Shown here piece by piece: positions 38,236 to 55,399 of a DNA stretch of 64,000 bases. The stretch comes from Hysterangium stoloniferum. Lineage: Eukaryota > Basidiomycota > Agaricomycetes > Hysterangiales > Hysterangiaceae. Below the pieces are notes generated by a model. It was not told where the DNA came from and made no database searches. It saw only the letters and a list, made by a program, of their open reading frames with translations. The first letter of the stretch is position 1; the number at the start of each line of letters is the position of its first letter. Location of the stretch: the NCBI GenBank assembly GCA_015178975.1, contig WHVD01000001.1, forward strand, positions 806,001 through 870,000, in the 5' to 3' direction. The translations under genes and the position numbers were made by a program.

Positions 38236-41200
38236 TCATACTTGTGCAAGCATGATTGGAGGTAATGTATGATGGCCATGGTATCTTTTGTTGACCCATG
38301 CAGTCTCCACTCCTGACAGTCCAAGATCATAACCTGATATGAACCGGGCAGACCTATTTGCATATCTAGCATGGGAAAACAATGAGATCAGAGAGTGGGC
38401 AGAAGGATAAGAGAAATACCTTCTGATTTGAAGCAAAGGGATATCATCCAAGCATGTAAGCATATTCTTTTCCATCTCAACAATGTTATTGGTTTTGGGG
38501 GTGTTTCGGTAATGGAACTTTGCTGCACCCCAATACTACTCAATAAAATTAAGCTTGCAGTGATATTTTGGGTAGAAGTCACAGATGTGACCCCACAATG
38601 TGATGAACTCCTCAAGTTGAGATTTTTGTGCTACAAAGTCTGGTTGGGTAAAAAGAAGGCGACAGCAGCAACAGTCAGTTTTTCCTTGTACACATTTAAA
38701 ACCTTCACATTGTGCAAGTAAGCCACTTTCCCTCCATAGGCCTTGTTCCCGGATGATTTGTTCCATGCCTTTAAACCATCCAGGCATTGTAGGGTGGTCC
38801 TCTTCGAAATAAAAGGACTGGGTGTCTCCATTTGATAACACAGTATTTCGCATGCGAGAGCCTCCTTTGCGATGAACACAGGTTGCAGATGGATACTTTG
38901 GCATCTTTCTTGCAGAAAGTGCATCATCTGCATGCTTCTGATGGCTTGGTGCATTATCAAAAATGAACAGACCTGTTGCAAACCCATTTGTCCATCCTTC
39001 AAAAATATCGATAGCTGTGTCAACTTGTGTGATCAAGTCATCAGACAAGAAGTAGCCATCACGATTTTTTCCTGCTTTGAAGACAATGCATGCTGACCTG
39101 CATTTCATAGATTAAATAGTAATTCTAAATTTAGAGTGCAAGATTAACTCATTCCATGCCATCCTCACTTTGCAATCTTCCCCATTCAATGGTCAAAAAA
39201 TCTGAGACCATGAGAGAAACCCCTTCCCCCTTCTTTAATGGGACTGCTTTATCTGATTGATGGGCCCACATGGTTTTCTGACAGTCAGTCTCATAAAATG
39301 TTGATTCATCATGGGTGATAAGAATGAGCCAGAAACGTTGGCCAGGTGGGACAGGGAATCCAATGAGTTCACCTTCGCGGTTTCCATCATTATCATATGA
39401 ATACATCTGCTTGTCATAGACTTTCCACCGTTCAATAAATTCCATCCGGTATTTGACAACATCTTCCTTCTCATGGCCATCAACATACATACCATTCCTT
39501 TTCCTCCCATATTGCCATCCCATCCTGTGGAGCCACCGTTGTGTGGTACATATTGATATCTTCTTTTTCTTGGAACCAATCTCCTCAAGCCTTTCTTGCA
39601 TTTCTGGTGTCTGCATGAAGTCAACAATATCCTGAGCTTGGATATAGTTGTTCTTGGCAATTCCAGACAGGTGAATCTGTATTGCTTGTGAAAAGTCCTC
39701 ATCATCAAGAAGGGTACCCCGTAGCTTTCCATATCTGTGAAGAGGTAATTTTCCAGAACCCAGGAACTGATGTATCCATGTTCGCAGATTGCGTGCGTGG
39801 CTAACTCCATGGCCTTGTGATTTTGATGCAATAAGAGAAGCCTCATGCCAGGTATATGAGAGCTGTGGGTCAAGATAAAGGTTCAATGTCCCAACCATCC
39901 CAGTAAGCCGTCCTCGAAAGAGAACATCAATTTTCTTATCTTTGCTCTTCACAGTCAGTGCTGCACAAGCTTGCCAAAGCTTTGGTAAGTCCTTGTAATT
40001 TAATTGATCCAGTATGATATCAGATTCTGTGGATAGAGTGTTGTCCTGTTAAGAACTGAAAACTGACTAATGTCAGTGGCGGACAGGGACCGATTGGAAG
40101 GACTTGGCTTTAGCTTATGTGCTGCGCCCTTGCAAATATCCATAGTGTGTCCTTAAATTTCGGATGGGTGAAGACTAATCCTAAAGAGTTCCTTTTGGCA
40201 AGATACTGATCGGGACCAAAGGACAAGTTGAGTGTCGGGCCAAGGGGTTGGGGCTGGGAGTGGGCGAGCGCACGCGAAGGTGGATGAGGGGATCCTTAGT
40301 ATGAGACTGTTACAGACGTATGAGGGTATTCTGAGTCGATATTCTGATTGCCTAGTAACTACAACTACAGCGGGTTCATATACAAGTATCAAGCGTCTAG
40401 GAAATACTAACTAGGAGAAGAGTGGAAAATGGTATTAACAATAAGCTTGACTAGGAACGGGAAGTTTATGATTAGTTTGGAGGCCGATGATAACCGAGAG
40501 CGGAATTACGGTAAAAGGAAATAGTTCAAGGACTACAAATATAGATAGACATATGTGAAACATAGGATAGAACGGATCAACATAATAAAAGGGATGTATC
40601 AAAAGTTTAACCAGATAATACGAGTATATTTTGATGTGGGTGTAAACGGAGTTTGATTACCGCGAAAGCATATGTCAGCATCGGGGGCGATGGTTTCCGA
40701 TGTGGTGACTAGAGCAATAACTTGAATCATCCATAGGTGGCGATAACCTCGGGGCCGAACGGCTGCGACACAGTCATAACACGTCCCCAGGTTTTTGGCC
40801 TTCTTGTAGCTCCTGAAGGAGCTCTTCAACCTTTTCATGAGCTTTGGAAGGTGGATATATTTCAGTGTTAACCAGTCTTTCAATTTCTTCAATTGACTAA
40901 TAATATTTGGTCAGTTCGTGCAGAGTTTTTGAGATATTTCTTTGGTCGCCTGTTTTCCTTTAACCTCTCATCTTCAGCCTCAACTGCTATCCTCTGTGCC
41001 TCAGCAAGTATCCTTGAGAACTGTTCCAGGTCAGAGAGTTCTTGAATCTCTGGGTAATTATCTCTAGGATTTTCATCATTTTCATCATCTGAGTCCAAAT
41101 CATGAGCAAGATCTAGTAGAGGTTCTTCCTCAAAGTCATCAAGAAAGCCTACCAAGGTGAGAGATCCATCTTCTTCATCCACAATAAATGCTTCCTCATA

Positions 41201-41356
41201 CATCCTTTCATTGCTTTGATCTAGATTGAGAGAAACTGGTTTGCAATTGAAGTCATCATCATCTGGGACATCCTTGATTGTCACTGAGGGCTTTTGTTGT
41301 GCCTTGGATCCAAGGTTTTTGATGTGAGATTGTGCAGCTTTAGACTTCTGAGGCAT
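38236..41356 (-). pseudogene. DDE_3 superfamily transposase, disrupted
   Basis: Likely start at 41356 (MPQKSKAAQS), followed by an acidic N-terminal region (DDFEEEPLLDLAHDLDSDDE), then SIEEIERLVNTEIYPPSKAH up to the LTR insertion. After the LTR: a DNA-binding region (39400-39952, ICTTQRWLHRMGWQYGRKRN) and the catalytic core. D1 is in ITHDESTF (about 39300), D2 in FIFDNAPSH (about 38945), E in YHCKLNFIE (about 38540), then LEKNMLTCLDDIP-like residues and GHHTLPPIMLAQV. This arrangement (HDES, DNA, NxIE) is that of a large agaricomycete DDE_3 (IS630/Tc1-mariner-like) family. Besides the LTR, a TGA after SEDGME (39149-39151) and a frame change near 38536 interrupt the reading; some of these may be introns. 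Confidence 0.82.
40047..40781 (-). mobile_element. Solo LTR, family A, 735 bp, inside the transposase gene
   Basis: Minus strand begins TGTTATGACTGTGTCGCAGC and ends TTCTTAACA. The flanks are TGTCC (40042-40046) and CGTCC (40782-40786), a 5-bp TSD with one C/T difference. Contains the hairpin motif. Confidence 0.88.
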
Positions 41357-42012
41357 GGTAGTAGAACTGTGCAACTGCACATTTGCTACTGTGCTGCTTA
41401 TGTAATGTGGCCTGTGATCAAGTGCACAGCTTACTGCACTAGTACATGTGCAGCTATACCTCTTTTTCTTAGGAGAATTTTTATATAAGTAAGATAAGTA
41501 TATATATTTGAATTTAATACAGTTTTCTTTCCCAATTTTAGGCCCTTAAAACAAGGCTGCCCAATATATCACGTGATGATTATGTAAGCAGCCAATACTG
41601 ACACTTGCAAAATTTTGAAAATCTCAGAATCACATGGAAACGAGTTTTTAAGCATTCAGAGACTCAAAAAAAAAGTCAAAATTTGTAAGTCCTACTACTT
41701 GGCAAGGGTGAATTATTTTTCAAGTTTTAAACCTGAGAACTGGAGGAATGGATCCCAACTCCACTTCCCTGGGCTTTAATTACAGATTATCTATGTTGTG
41801 GAAGCACAGAAAGGAGTGTGAGTAGGTCACTTTTTTGCTTACATAAACAGGTGCCAAACTAAAGTGACGCCTACCTTAACTTATATTTTTTCCTAATTTT
41901 AGCTAATTTACTTCTGGAGTTATAAGCATTTGAGTTAAAATTTACTGAACATTGCAACCCTTTTTTTGCTTACTGTACATGGTGGTGGTAATTGAGAGGC
42001 AAGAAAAGGTTA

Positions 42013-42387
42013 CACTGGAGGCATCCCAAGGTTTTTGGAGTTTGAAAACCTTTCAAAAATCCTAATACTTAGCCAAATTTTCTCAGAATTCTTTGAACTG
42101 ATAAATCGTTTGAAATTTTTAAGTTTCAGTATAATTTTCCAAAGTGGATAATCATATCTGAAAACTTTAAATATTTGTATCAGGAAATCTGAGGAAACAT
42201 CATTAGTCAGAGTTTTTTAATACAAATATTTAAAGTTTTCAGATATGGTTTTCCACTTTGGAAAATCCTACTAAAACTTGAAATTTTCAAAACATTTATC
42301 AGTTCAAAGAATTCCTAGAAAATTTGGCCAAATAGTAGGATTTTTGGAAGGTTCTCCAACTCAAAAAACCTTGGAGTGCCTCCAGTG
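42013..42387. mobile_element. 375-bp foldback MITE with TTA target duplication
   Basis: CACTGGAGGCATCCCAAGGT at the left and its near reverse complement ending GCCTCCAGTG at the right. The two halves are inverted copies through to a centre near 42200. TTA on both sides (42010-42012, 42388-42390) suggests a PIF/Harbinger-type MITE. No coding sequence. Confidence 0.85.
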
Positions 42388-42390
42388 TTA

Positions 42391-42711
42391 GGAATTTTAA
42401 GTGATTTTACATTGTTTGTATCCTTGGGGATAGATTCAGATCCCAAGGAAAAAGGAAAGGAAATATTAAAATAATATAAAATGAAATGAAATAAACTGTG
42501 GCTTAGAATTCCTGGGAAAGAAGGAATTCCCAGTTATTGGTGGGACTGCATATATCTGCCATTAAATCCAGAATAATGCTTTATATGCTCTAAGTAGAGC
42601 TGGAGCATTTTGGAGGTCAGCACCATTCAGCCAGGAGTTCTCTTCTGGCCCATAACCCTTCCACCTGACTTGGAAAAGCAGATAATTTCAAAGCTTCCTC
42701 CTCATTTGAAG
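42391..42711. other. Non-coding flank of the gypsy pol relic
   Basis: Would contain the 3' end, and possibly LTR sequence, of the minus-strand gypsy relic. I could not define an LTR boundary. Confidence 0.35.
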
Positions 42712-43351
42712 TCAGTTACCTGGGGTTCTTAAGTAATTATCTTCAACTGAACTCTTCTGGGGAGAGTGGTACTTCTTAAGATGGCTCCAGTTAATAACTG
42801 GGTGCATTTGGTACTCCAGGGGAATTTTGAGTTGAAAAACTTGAGGATTAATCCTTTCCAGGACTTTGAATGGCCTGATTTGTCTTTGAATTAGTTTCCT
42901 TCCACTTCCCTTGGCCTCCACAAGTTCTAAAGAGTGGGGGTTGACTAATACTAGATCACCCTCCAAAATCTCTTCCATGGGTTTTCAACACTTGTTGTAA
43001 GATCAAGCTTGCATCTCCTGTGCTCAAGTGATTGAGTCTCTTGCCATCTGTCAATGGTTCTCCAGCTCTAAGATCCATGAGTCCACCATCAGGCTTTCAG
43101 ACAATTCCCAAGGAACTACAGGGTCATCTCCTCCTAGCACTCTGGACATCCCTCTGGGTAGGTACCCCATCAGGAGGAATGCTGGCATGTAGTTAGTTGA
43201 GCTATGAACCATGGAATTGTAAGTGTGGGTCACTATTGGAATCCATTTTGACCACTCTTCCTCGGATGATGAGCAGTAAGCCCTCAACATCTGTTTGAGC
43301 GTGGCATTCATATTCTTGGTCTGTCCATCCATTTGAGGGAGAAGAAGAAAT

Positions 43352-44058
43352 TGTTAAGGAGTGTGCGCAGAGCTTATCAGAGGGTTTCCAGAGAAATTTG
43401 TGGGAAAGCCAGTAGGACTTGGCTTCAGCTTATAGGCTGCACCCTTGCAAGATTGTGTTTCCAATTTCAGATGGGCAGACGGGAATCCTGGGGAGTCCAG
43501 GAGTGGTTGGTGGGTTGAGAGGTTGGAGGGTCGACTGTGGGAATCCCATGGAGGTCGAGGGGTCAGGTGGTGATGGGTCAGAGGTCACATGATAGATAGG
43601 TCAGAGCCCACAGGCTCTGACAAGGTAAATAGTGGTGTGTTTCAAAGAGGAATAGAGCGGAAAATGTACTGAGATTACTGGGGGAAATCTAAGCTGATTT
43701 TCTGACTGGATTGTATGTACAACATCTGCCAGACTATATAGACTGTGGAATGTATGTCATACCAAATCCAGTAATAATGAAATCCAAACTAGTAATCATG
43801 AAATGAGATATGTAAACACCAAATTTGGTGTTAGGAACAGAACAGAGTGGAGCAGAGTCCAAAATGCGACAGGGATGATGTGCATGGGGTCTGGGTGGAT
43901 ATTCTGGTGACTGGTACATGAGATAACGAAGGTCGGGCATGGACAGGTCTGACATCCAGGTTCTGGGCAGGTATTCTGGTAACTGATAACTGGTGCGTAA
44001 AGGGTGCAGGTGCATATAGGGCAGTGCCTGGAGTCTGGCAGGTTTTCTAGTCATAACA
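43352..44058 (-). mobile_element. Solo LTR B5 (family B, old), 707 bp
   Basis: TSD GAAAT (43347-43351, 44059-44063). Collinear with the young B copies but with most CpGs decayed and some deletions. Contains the hairpin motif. Confidence 0.9.
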
Positions 44059-44379
44059 GAAATGATGAGAATGGTTCCCTATATCCTGCAAACTTCTCTC
44101 CAGAACCTACAGGTCCATCTTTTGTCTCTATCACAAATGATCCTAGACAGCAGGCCAAAGGGTGCTGCCACTCAGTTTATTAAGATCTATGCAAATCCTT
44201 TAGCAGACAGGTTTGAAGAGGTGTGTTCACAGATCACAAAACATGTTAGTTTATCAACTGCTACAAAGATGGCAGAATGAGAATCATTTCTGGAGACTGG
44301 CAGTCCAGTTATGAGATCCATTGAGACGACTTCAAACAGCTTGAATGGCATGTCAGCTGGTCTAAGGACTCCTTGTGGG

Positions 44380-45038
44380 TATTAAGAACAGAAAACTGAC
44401 TGATGTCGGTAGACCGACAGGGACCGAATGGAAGGGCTTCAGCTTATATGCTGCACCCTCACAAATTACCGTCAGGTGTCCTTAAATTTTGGGTGGGTGG
44501 AAAACTAATCCTGTCAAATAATCCTCTCAGTAAGTCACCAATCAGAAGTTAAAGGATAAGTTGAGGGTTGGGTCAAAGGGTCAGAAACTGAGAGTTGGAA
44601 ACTGAGGGTGAGCGAGTGCAAGCAGAGGCAGAGAGTGGGATATTTAGAGTGAGACTATGAGAGTTGTTAGGAGTGTTCTGAGTTGATATTCTGATTGTCC
44701 TAATACTACAATACATGAGTGACATATATATGGAAATCCAGCACTTATCTGAATGAAAACAGAACAAAGGAAAGTACTAATGGAGAAGATGGAACTACAC
44801 ATAGAGTGATGCGAAAATGAAGACTGATAGATGGAACATTATAAATCTGGACATAGACTACTACGGGGGTGGAAAAGGCATAAACTAATTATAGGATAAG
44901 GGGCAGATGGAAATACCAATCGGGAACAATGAAGGTGCCTAATGGGGTTAGTTGGGATACTGACAGTTTGTGAGTGATTGGAGTTTTGTGTGAGGTCCGA
45001 TTGGGTCCAACAGTGTGCTGAGCACATGGGTCATAACA
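44380..45038 (-). mobile_element. Solo LTR, family A related, 659 bp
   Basis: Minus strand begins TGTTATGACCCATGTG and ends TTCTTAATA. TSD GTGGG (44375-44379, 45039-45043). Diverged from the LTR at 12720; the hairpin motif is retained. Confidence 0.88.
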
Positions 45039-45923
45039 GTGGGGCTGTATGATCCACCTTAGTTTTTTGGCAGATGTTGCAACTGTGAGCATACACTGTG
45101 CAGTCTTATAACATTCTGGGCCAGAAAAAATGGTCTTTCATAAGCAAAAATAGTCTGTGGCCTCCAGTGTGAGCTCCCTTGAATTTATTGTGTATTAATT
45201 TCAGTATAGCAGTTGCCATGTTATTGGGGATGCAGATTTGACTTTTCCAGTCTGAATTGTGGAAATATAACAGCCCTTCTTTACTGATAAAATAATGCAA
45301 TGGAGTGGCTATGACATTTGGGAAATTGAGGTCTTTGATGTAGTGGCTCCTGAATGCAGGGTCCTCTCAATATCCCTCTGAACATTCCTTTAAATATTTC
45401 TCATCCAGGCTTACTAGCAATTGCAGGTTAAGGGCAGCAAATAATGATTCATCCACTTCATCATCTCTGGGGAGATTATGTAGGTCCCATTCCATTTGTG
45501 GAACCTTCTTCAGGGTTCCAACTGGTTCTACTAGTTCTCATTGTGTCACAAAGACAGCTCTTCTTGCTGGTGTGTCCCCCTATTATCTTTCCTCAGCTCC
45601 CTTGTTGAGCAAGCCTGGCATGATTGTTGGGAGGCTATCTCCAGCTGGGCTTACTGATCTGGTACTTGCAGTGACCTGAATAGGGGGTCCACATGCAGCC
45701 AGTCATTGATTAGTGTTTTCATATAATCTGGCCCATTGTAGAGAGGCATGGTCCATCATGAGAAGTACATGCTCTCCTTCCAGAAATGGCTGGAAGTGAA
45801 CTAGACCCTCCTTGGCAGCTAATGCTTCCCATTCCATGGCAGAGTAATTGCATTCTGGCTTCTTGAGTGTGTGACCCCAGTATGTGATGATGCATTCTAC
45901 TGTAATGTAGATGTCTTCAAATT

Positions 45924-46628
45924 TTTTAGGATCCCATTATTTTGGACCCCAAACCTTTGTCATCTCATTATCAGAGTCTCCACCCATGTTGTTACCCCTT
46001 GTGGTGCCCCCAATACTTGTTTATAGTATATTCCCACCCTGTTCCATCTCTGCTCCACTCCTTCCTCTATTCTATCCCTACATATACTCTTATTTGCCAC
46101 TTAGTATTGTTTATTAGTACCATACATTAGTTTCTATATCTCCCCACCCTATCATCACTTCCCTGTGATCCATCCTACACTTCACTTCTTTGATTGGCCT
46201 TCTGATCACCCATCTTGATGTAGTATAAAGCTCTTTTCATGTACACTACAGTTCTTCAGTTTGAATATTGACTTAGATTAGCCTCTCTTAGTTTTTCACC
46301 CTTTCCCTCACTGCTATACTTCTCAAGAGTGGTCTTCAGCAAGCTGTGACCCTCTATTTCTTGACTCTTAGTAATTTGGCCCTCTGGTCAATTAAGCTAA
46401 GTGTTGACTCTTGCTCATATCATACTATCTGCTCTGTTTAAAATACCAGAGCACCCTGACAGTTCATGTGAGGGCACAACACATAAGTTGAAGCCAAGCT
46501 CCACTATGGTTATAGAGTCAGACCTCCCAACTAGTACAATTTCTATTGTTGGCCCCCCAATTAGCTCATTTCCCATCATTGACCCTCTGACTAGAGCATT
46601 CTCCCTCCTCCTGGCTTAGATCTTAACA
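45924..46628 (+). mobile_element. Solo LTR, family E, 705 bp
   Basis: TTTTAGGATCCCATTATTTT (start probably altered from TGTTAGGATCC, compare 32022) to GATCTTAACA. Flanks AAATT and GAATT (four of five identical). The hairpin motif at 46473-46495 has a paired change relative to families A and B. Confidence 0.78.
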
Positions 46629-47999
46629 GAATTCCTGTGCCCAGGAATCTGTCCAGGTGATTTCAGGTACCTTGGTTTTGTAGTGGGTGACAAAGGTTGG
46701 TACCATTTTTGACTGTGAAAATGCTGATTCCATTTGGGAGTAGATTTTAGTGTCCTTGAGGGTAAGGTCATTTTCTGCACTTGCTGGAGACAACAGCCTA
46801 AGGTGAAGTCAGAAGCATCTGTCTAGAGGTTATAGGGCATTCCATTCACAGGGTGTCCTAAGATGGGGGTTGAGCTCAAGGCCATCTTGACATCATTGAA
46901 GGCTCATTCTTGATCTGCTTCCCAAGACCATCACATGCCCTTTTTGAGTAATGAGAAAAGCTGGGATATGATCCATGAATAGAAAGGTATGTAGGCTGAG
47001 AAGTACAAGTTCCAGTGTAGCTCATACCTTCTCTTGGTGGGTTGAGAAACCTAACTGAGTTACCTTATGCCTGAGGAGGAGGATTGAATTGTATCCTATG
47101 TAGCATTTCTTAGGAGAGAGAGTAATGCCAGCCAAACTTATTGCTTTACTTGGTCTAGGTGATTAAGATGATCCTCCCAGGTCTTTGAGAAAATTACTAT
47201 ATTGTCTATGTAAACCAAACAAAATATCTATAAGTAGGCCCTCAGCATGGTTTGCATGACTTGCTGGAAGATGGAGAGACCATTTCTTAACCCAAAAGGC
47301 ATTTGTTTCAACTGCCACAGTCCTCAGTGCAATCTAAAGCCAGTTTTATGCTGATCTTCCTCTAGCATCTCAAGTTGAGTAAATCCCACTAAAGTGTTGA
47401 ATGAGGATAGAATGTTAGATCCTGAGAGTGCTTGCACAATCTCTGACTGTCAAGGTAGGGGAAACTCATCTGGGATTGTAAGGCTATTTATGTAGCTTTC
47501 AGTAATCATGACAACCTGAGGTTTGTTGTTATGATAAACCACAAAGGCTGGTGCTCCCCATGGGCTCTTTGATGGTTCAATTACCCCTTGTTGAAACCAG
47601 GTGTCCATTTGTTGGTCTATAACCTTCCTGTTGGTGAGAGAGGTTTGAAACATTGGTATGGACACTGGTTGGGCATTGTTTTTCAATGGGATGGTAGCCT
47701 TGCTGTCCACTTGACCTAGTCTCCTGTCAACTCCAAATGCTTGTACATTCTTAGTCAATATTGAGCTAAGATGGGGCATAATTTCTGGAGGGACATTGGG
47801 TCCAAGGATTGACTAGCTTGTCTAGGTCCTCTGAGGAAATCTTTTCCAAGGAAGGGACTTCTGAAGTCTTTGGACCTGGAGGCCTGGCCACTCAGACAAT
47901 GGTGGCAAGAGACAAAAGGCAGCAGGAGCTGACTCCACAATGGTGGAGCTTAAAAGGGGAAACATTCCCATTACAAAGAACACGTACTAACGGAATTAG

Positions 48000-48563
48000 T
48001 CCACTCCAATAAGGCATCATGCAAAACAGATGTTGGGTCTAGAGAGCTTGGAAGGGTGATCACCAGAGGACTTAGAAATGTGGGAATCATGTTAAGAGTG
48101 AAGTTTAGAGATAGTAGGAAAGCCATAGCCAGTAGAAACTGAAATATGTTTGGCTGAAAGGCCAGCATCAAGTACAGAAAGGATCTCATACTGGGCATCA
48201 GGGGAAAGGGGATCCATAGTTGGAATTAGAAGAATTTTAGCTGTGAGAACTATTTGACTTATTGTATACTTTAGCACAACATGATCACATGAAATGTTGA
48301 AAAACATAAACAAGTGCAAACAATCAATATAGTCACATGATTTTCATGCAAGAGCCTCTCAGCAACAAAAGGTATCCAATGAACCTTCTATATGAAAATA
48401 TTCATATTGTTACGGTATATGGAGATTACACAATGACATTATGTAATATCAAACTATGCAAGATAGAGCATATTGACAAATATTTTGTACTATTTTATCT
48501 ACTGATGTATAAGGTATATGAGTTGAAACCGAAAAACATTGGATACATTTTGTGAGTCACTGT
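48000..48563 (-). pseudogene. Truncated Tc1-like transposon remnant
   Basis: The minus strand encodes only the helix-turn-helix part of a Tc1 transposase (MDPLSPDAQYEILSVLDAGL, AKHISVSTGYGFPTISKLHS, SSGDHPSKLS-like). The right end CAGTGACTCACAAAATG borders TA at 48564. The left end and the whole catalytic domain are missing. Confidence 0.7.
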
Positions 48564-48643
48564 ATGTGATGTTAAATCCTGCAACCACATCCAGGAATTT
48601 TTAATTGAATCATCCTCTGACAAGTCACAGGAAAGATAAAGGC

Positions 48644-49212
48644 CCCAGTAGTTCACTCATGTAATAAGCTGTTATACATTGAAATATCTACTGTGGTCTG
48701 CGCAAGTTCCCAATACATAGTGTATGTGTTTTAATGTGGGTAGGGGGTATATTTTAGTGCGAAAGGTACGGGGTACATAGAAGGAACTTCAAGATGGAAG
48801 AGGGAAGATGGAAAGGTTCCCGAAACATGTGTGGCAAATCACTGTAAGACATACTGACTAGATGATCGACTCGCACATTATTCGCAGATTCAGTTGTTAG
48901 AAATTTATTTAGTAATACTTATCACTGCCTTTTCCGCCATAGCGTTGCCAGTGATTGTGACTTTACAATTCGAAGTTGTGAAGCTTGTTCACGTAATTAT
49001 AATGTGCTCATATGAGCTCTAAAATTACACATTTCTTAACTATACAAAAGATTAGTCAAATACTAGACTATGAGAGCCTTCTATAAGCTTATTAGATCTT
49101 CTGAGTTATTAATAACTTCCCCACTATTCCAGAGTTTCAGCGTATGCCAGATTGATCTCAACATTTCCAAACGGCTGCTATACGCGATCTCCCCATTCGA
49201 TATTGCATTCTC
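48644..49212. repeat. 3' flank of ABCC copy 2, duplicated from 4478-5046
   Basis: Starts GTAGTTCACTCATGTAATAA and follows 4478-5046 with small indels. Left boundary of the duplicated block on the copy 2 side. No gene. Confidence 0.75.
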
Positions 49213-55287
<6,075 letters not shown>

Positions 55288-55322
55288 GAGTGGCGGTCGT
55301 TGTGAAAAAAGAAACGCACTCC

Positions 55323-55335
55323 TTTTTTATATATA
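55323..55335 (-). promoter_or_regulatory. TATA-like element of ABCC copy 2
   Basis: TATATATAAAAAA on the minus strand, about 40 nt before the ATG at 55287, at the same position as in copy 1. Confidence 0.5.
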
Positions 55336-55399
55336 GGGCTCTTCGCGGCCTTCGTCATGTAGACTTCAAAAAGGGCATTGGCGGACCTACCCTAGGAGT

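Larger units (their letters stand above)
38081..41876 (-). mobile_element. DDE_3-type DNA transposon, about 3.06 kb without its nested LTR
   Basis: Ends AGGTAGACGTCACTTTAGTT and the near-exact reverse complement (...CGCCTACCT), flanked by TA (38079-38080, 41877-41878). Inserted at TA in the right arm of foldback element P. Encodes one transposase on the minus strand, which is interrupted by a family-A solo LTR. Confidence 0.9.
36584..41975. mobile_element. Palindromic foldback element P, host of two nested transposons
   Basis: Ends CAGTAAGCAAAAAAAGGGTT and its reverse complement, with TA on both sides (36582-36583, 41976-41977). Removing Tc1-B (36767-37994) and the DDE element (38081-41876), each with one TA copy, leaves about 365 bp. 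Its left arm (36584-36766) is the reverse complement of the rejoined right arm (37995-38080 plus 41877-41975) along nearly its whole length. The Tc1 sits at the centre of the palindrome. Confidence 0.9.
42712..47960 (-). pseudogene. Second Ty3/gypsy pol relic, interrupted by three solo LTRs
   Basis: Reading down the minus strand: protease-RT linker remnants (to 47960), then RT beginning KNVQAFGVDRRLGQVDSKAT and GVIEPSKSPWGAPAFVVYHN (47450-47779). QMPFGLRNG and the active-site region VYIDNIVIFSKTWEDHLNHL follow near 47160-47300, where the second Asp of the usual YxDD is Asn. Then RNase H-region remnants to about 45550, the integrase zinc-finger region (KLIHNKFKGAHTGGH, 45106-45300) and core end (DGQTKNMNATLKQMLRAY, 43051-43332). 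Last comes the C-terminal GDLVLVNPHSLELVEAKGSG and HPVINWSHLKKYH (42712-42978). Solo LTRs at 43352-44058, 44380-45038 and 45924-46628 split it. Many stops; an old, dead element of a different lineage from the chromovirus at 12720. Confidence 0.88.

Noticed and set aside
38872..39635. Plus-strand frames opposite the DDE_3 transposase
   Set aside because: Shadows of the minus-strand transposase, which carries the catalytic motifs.
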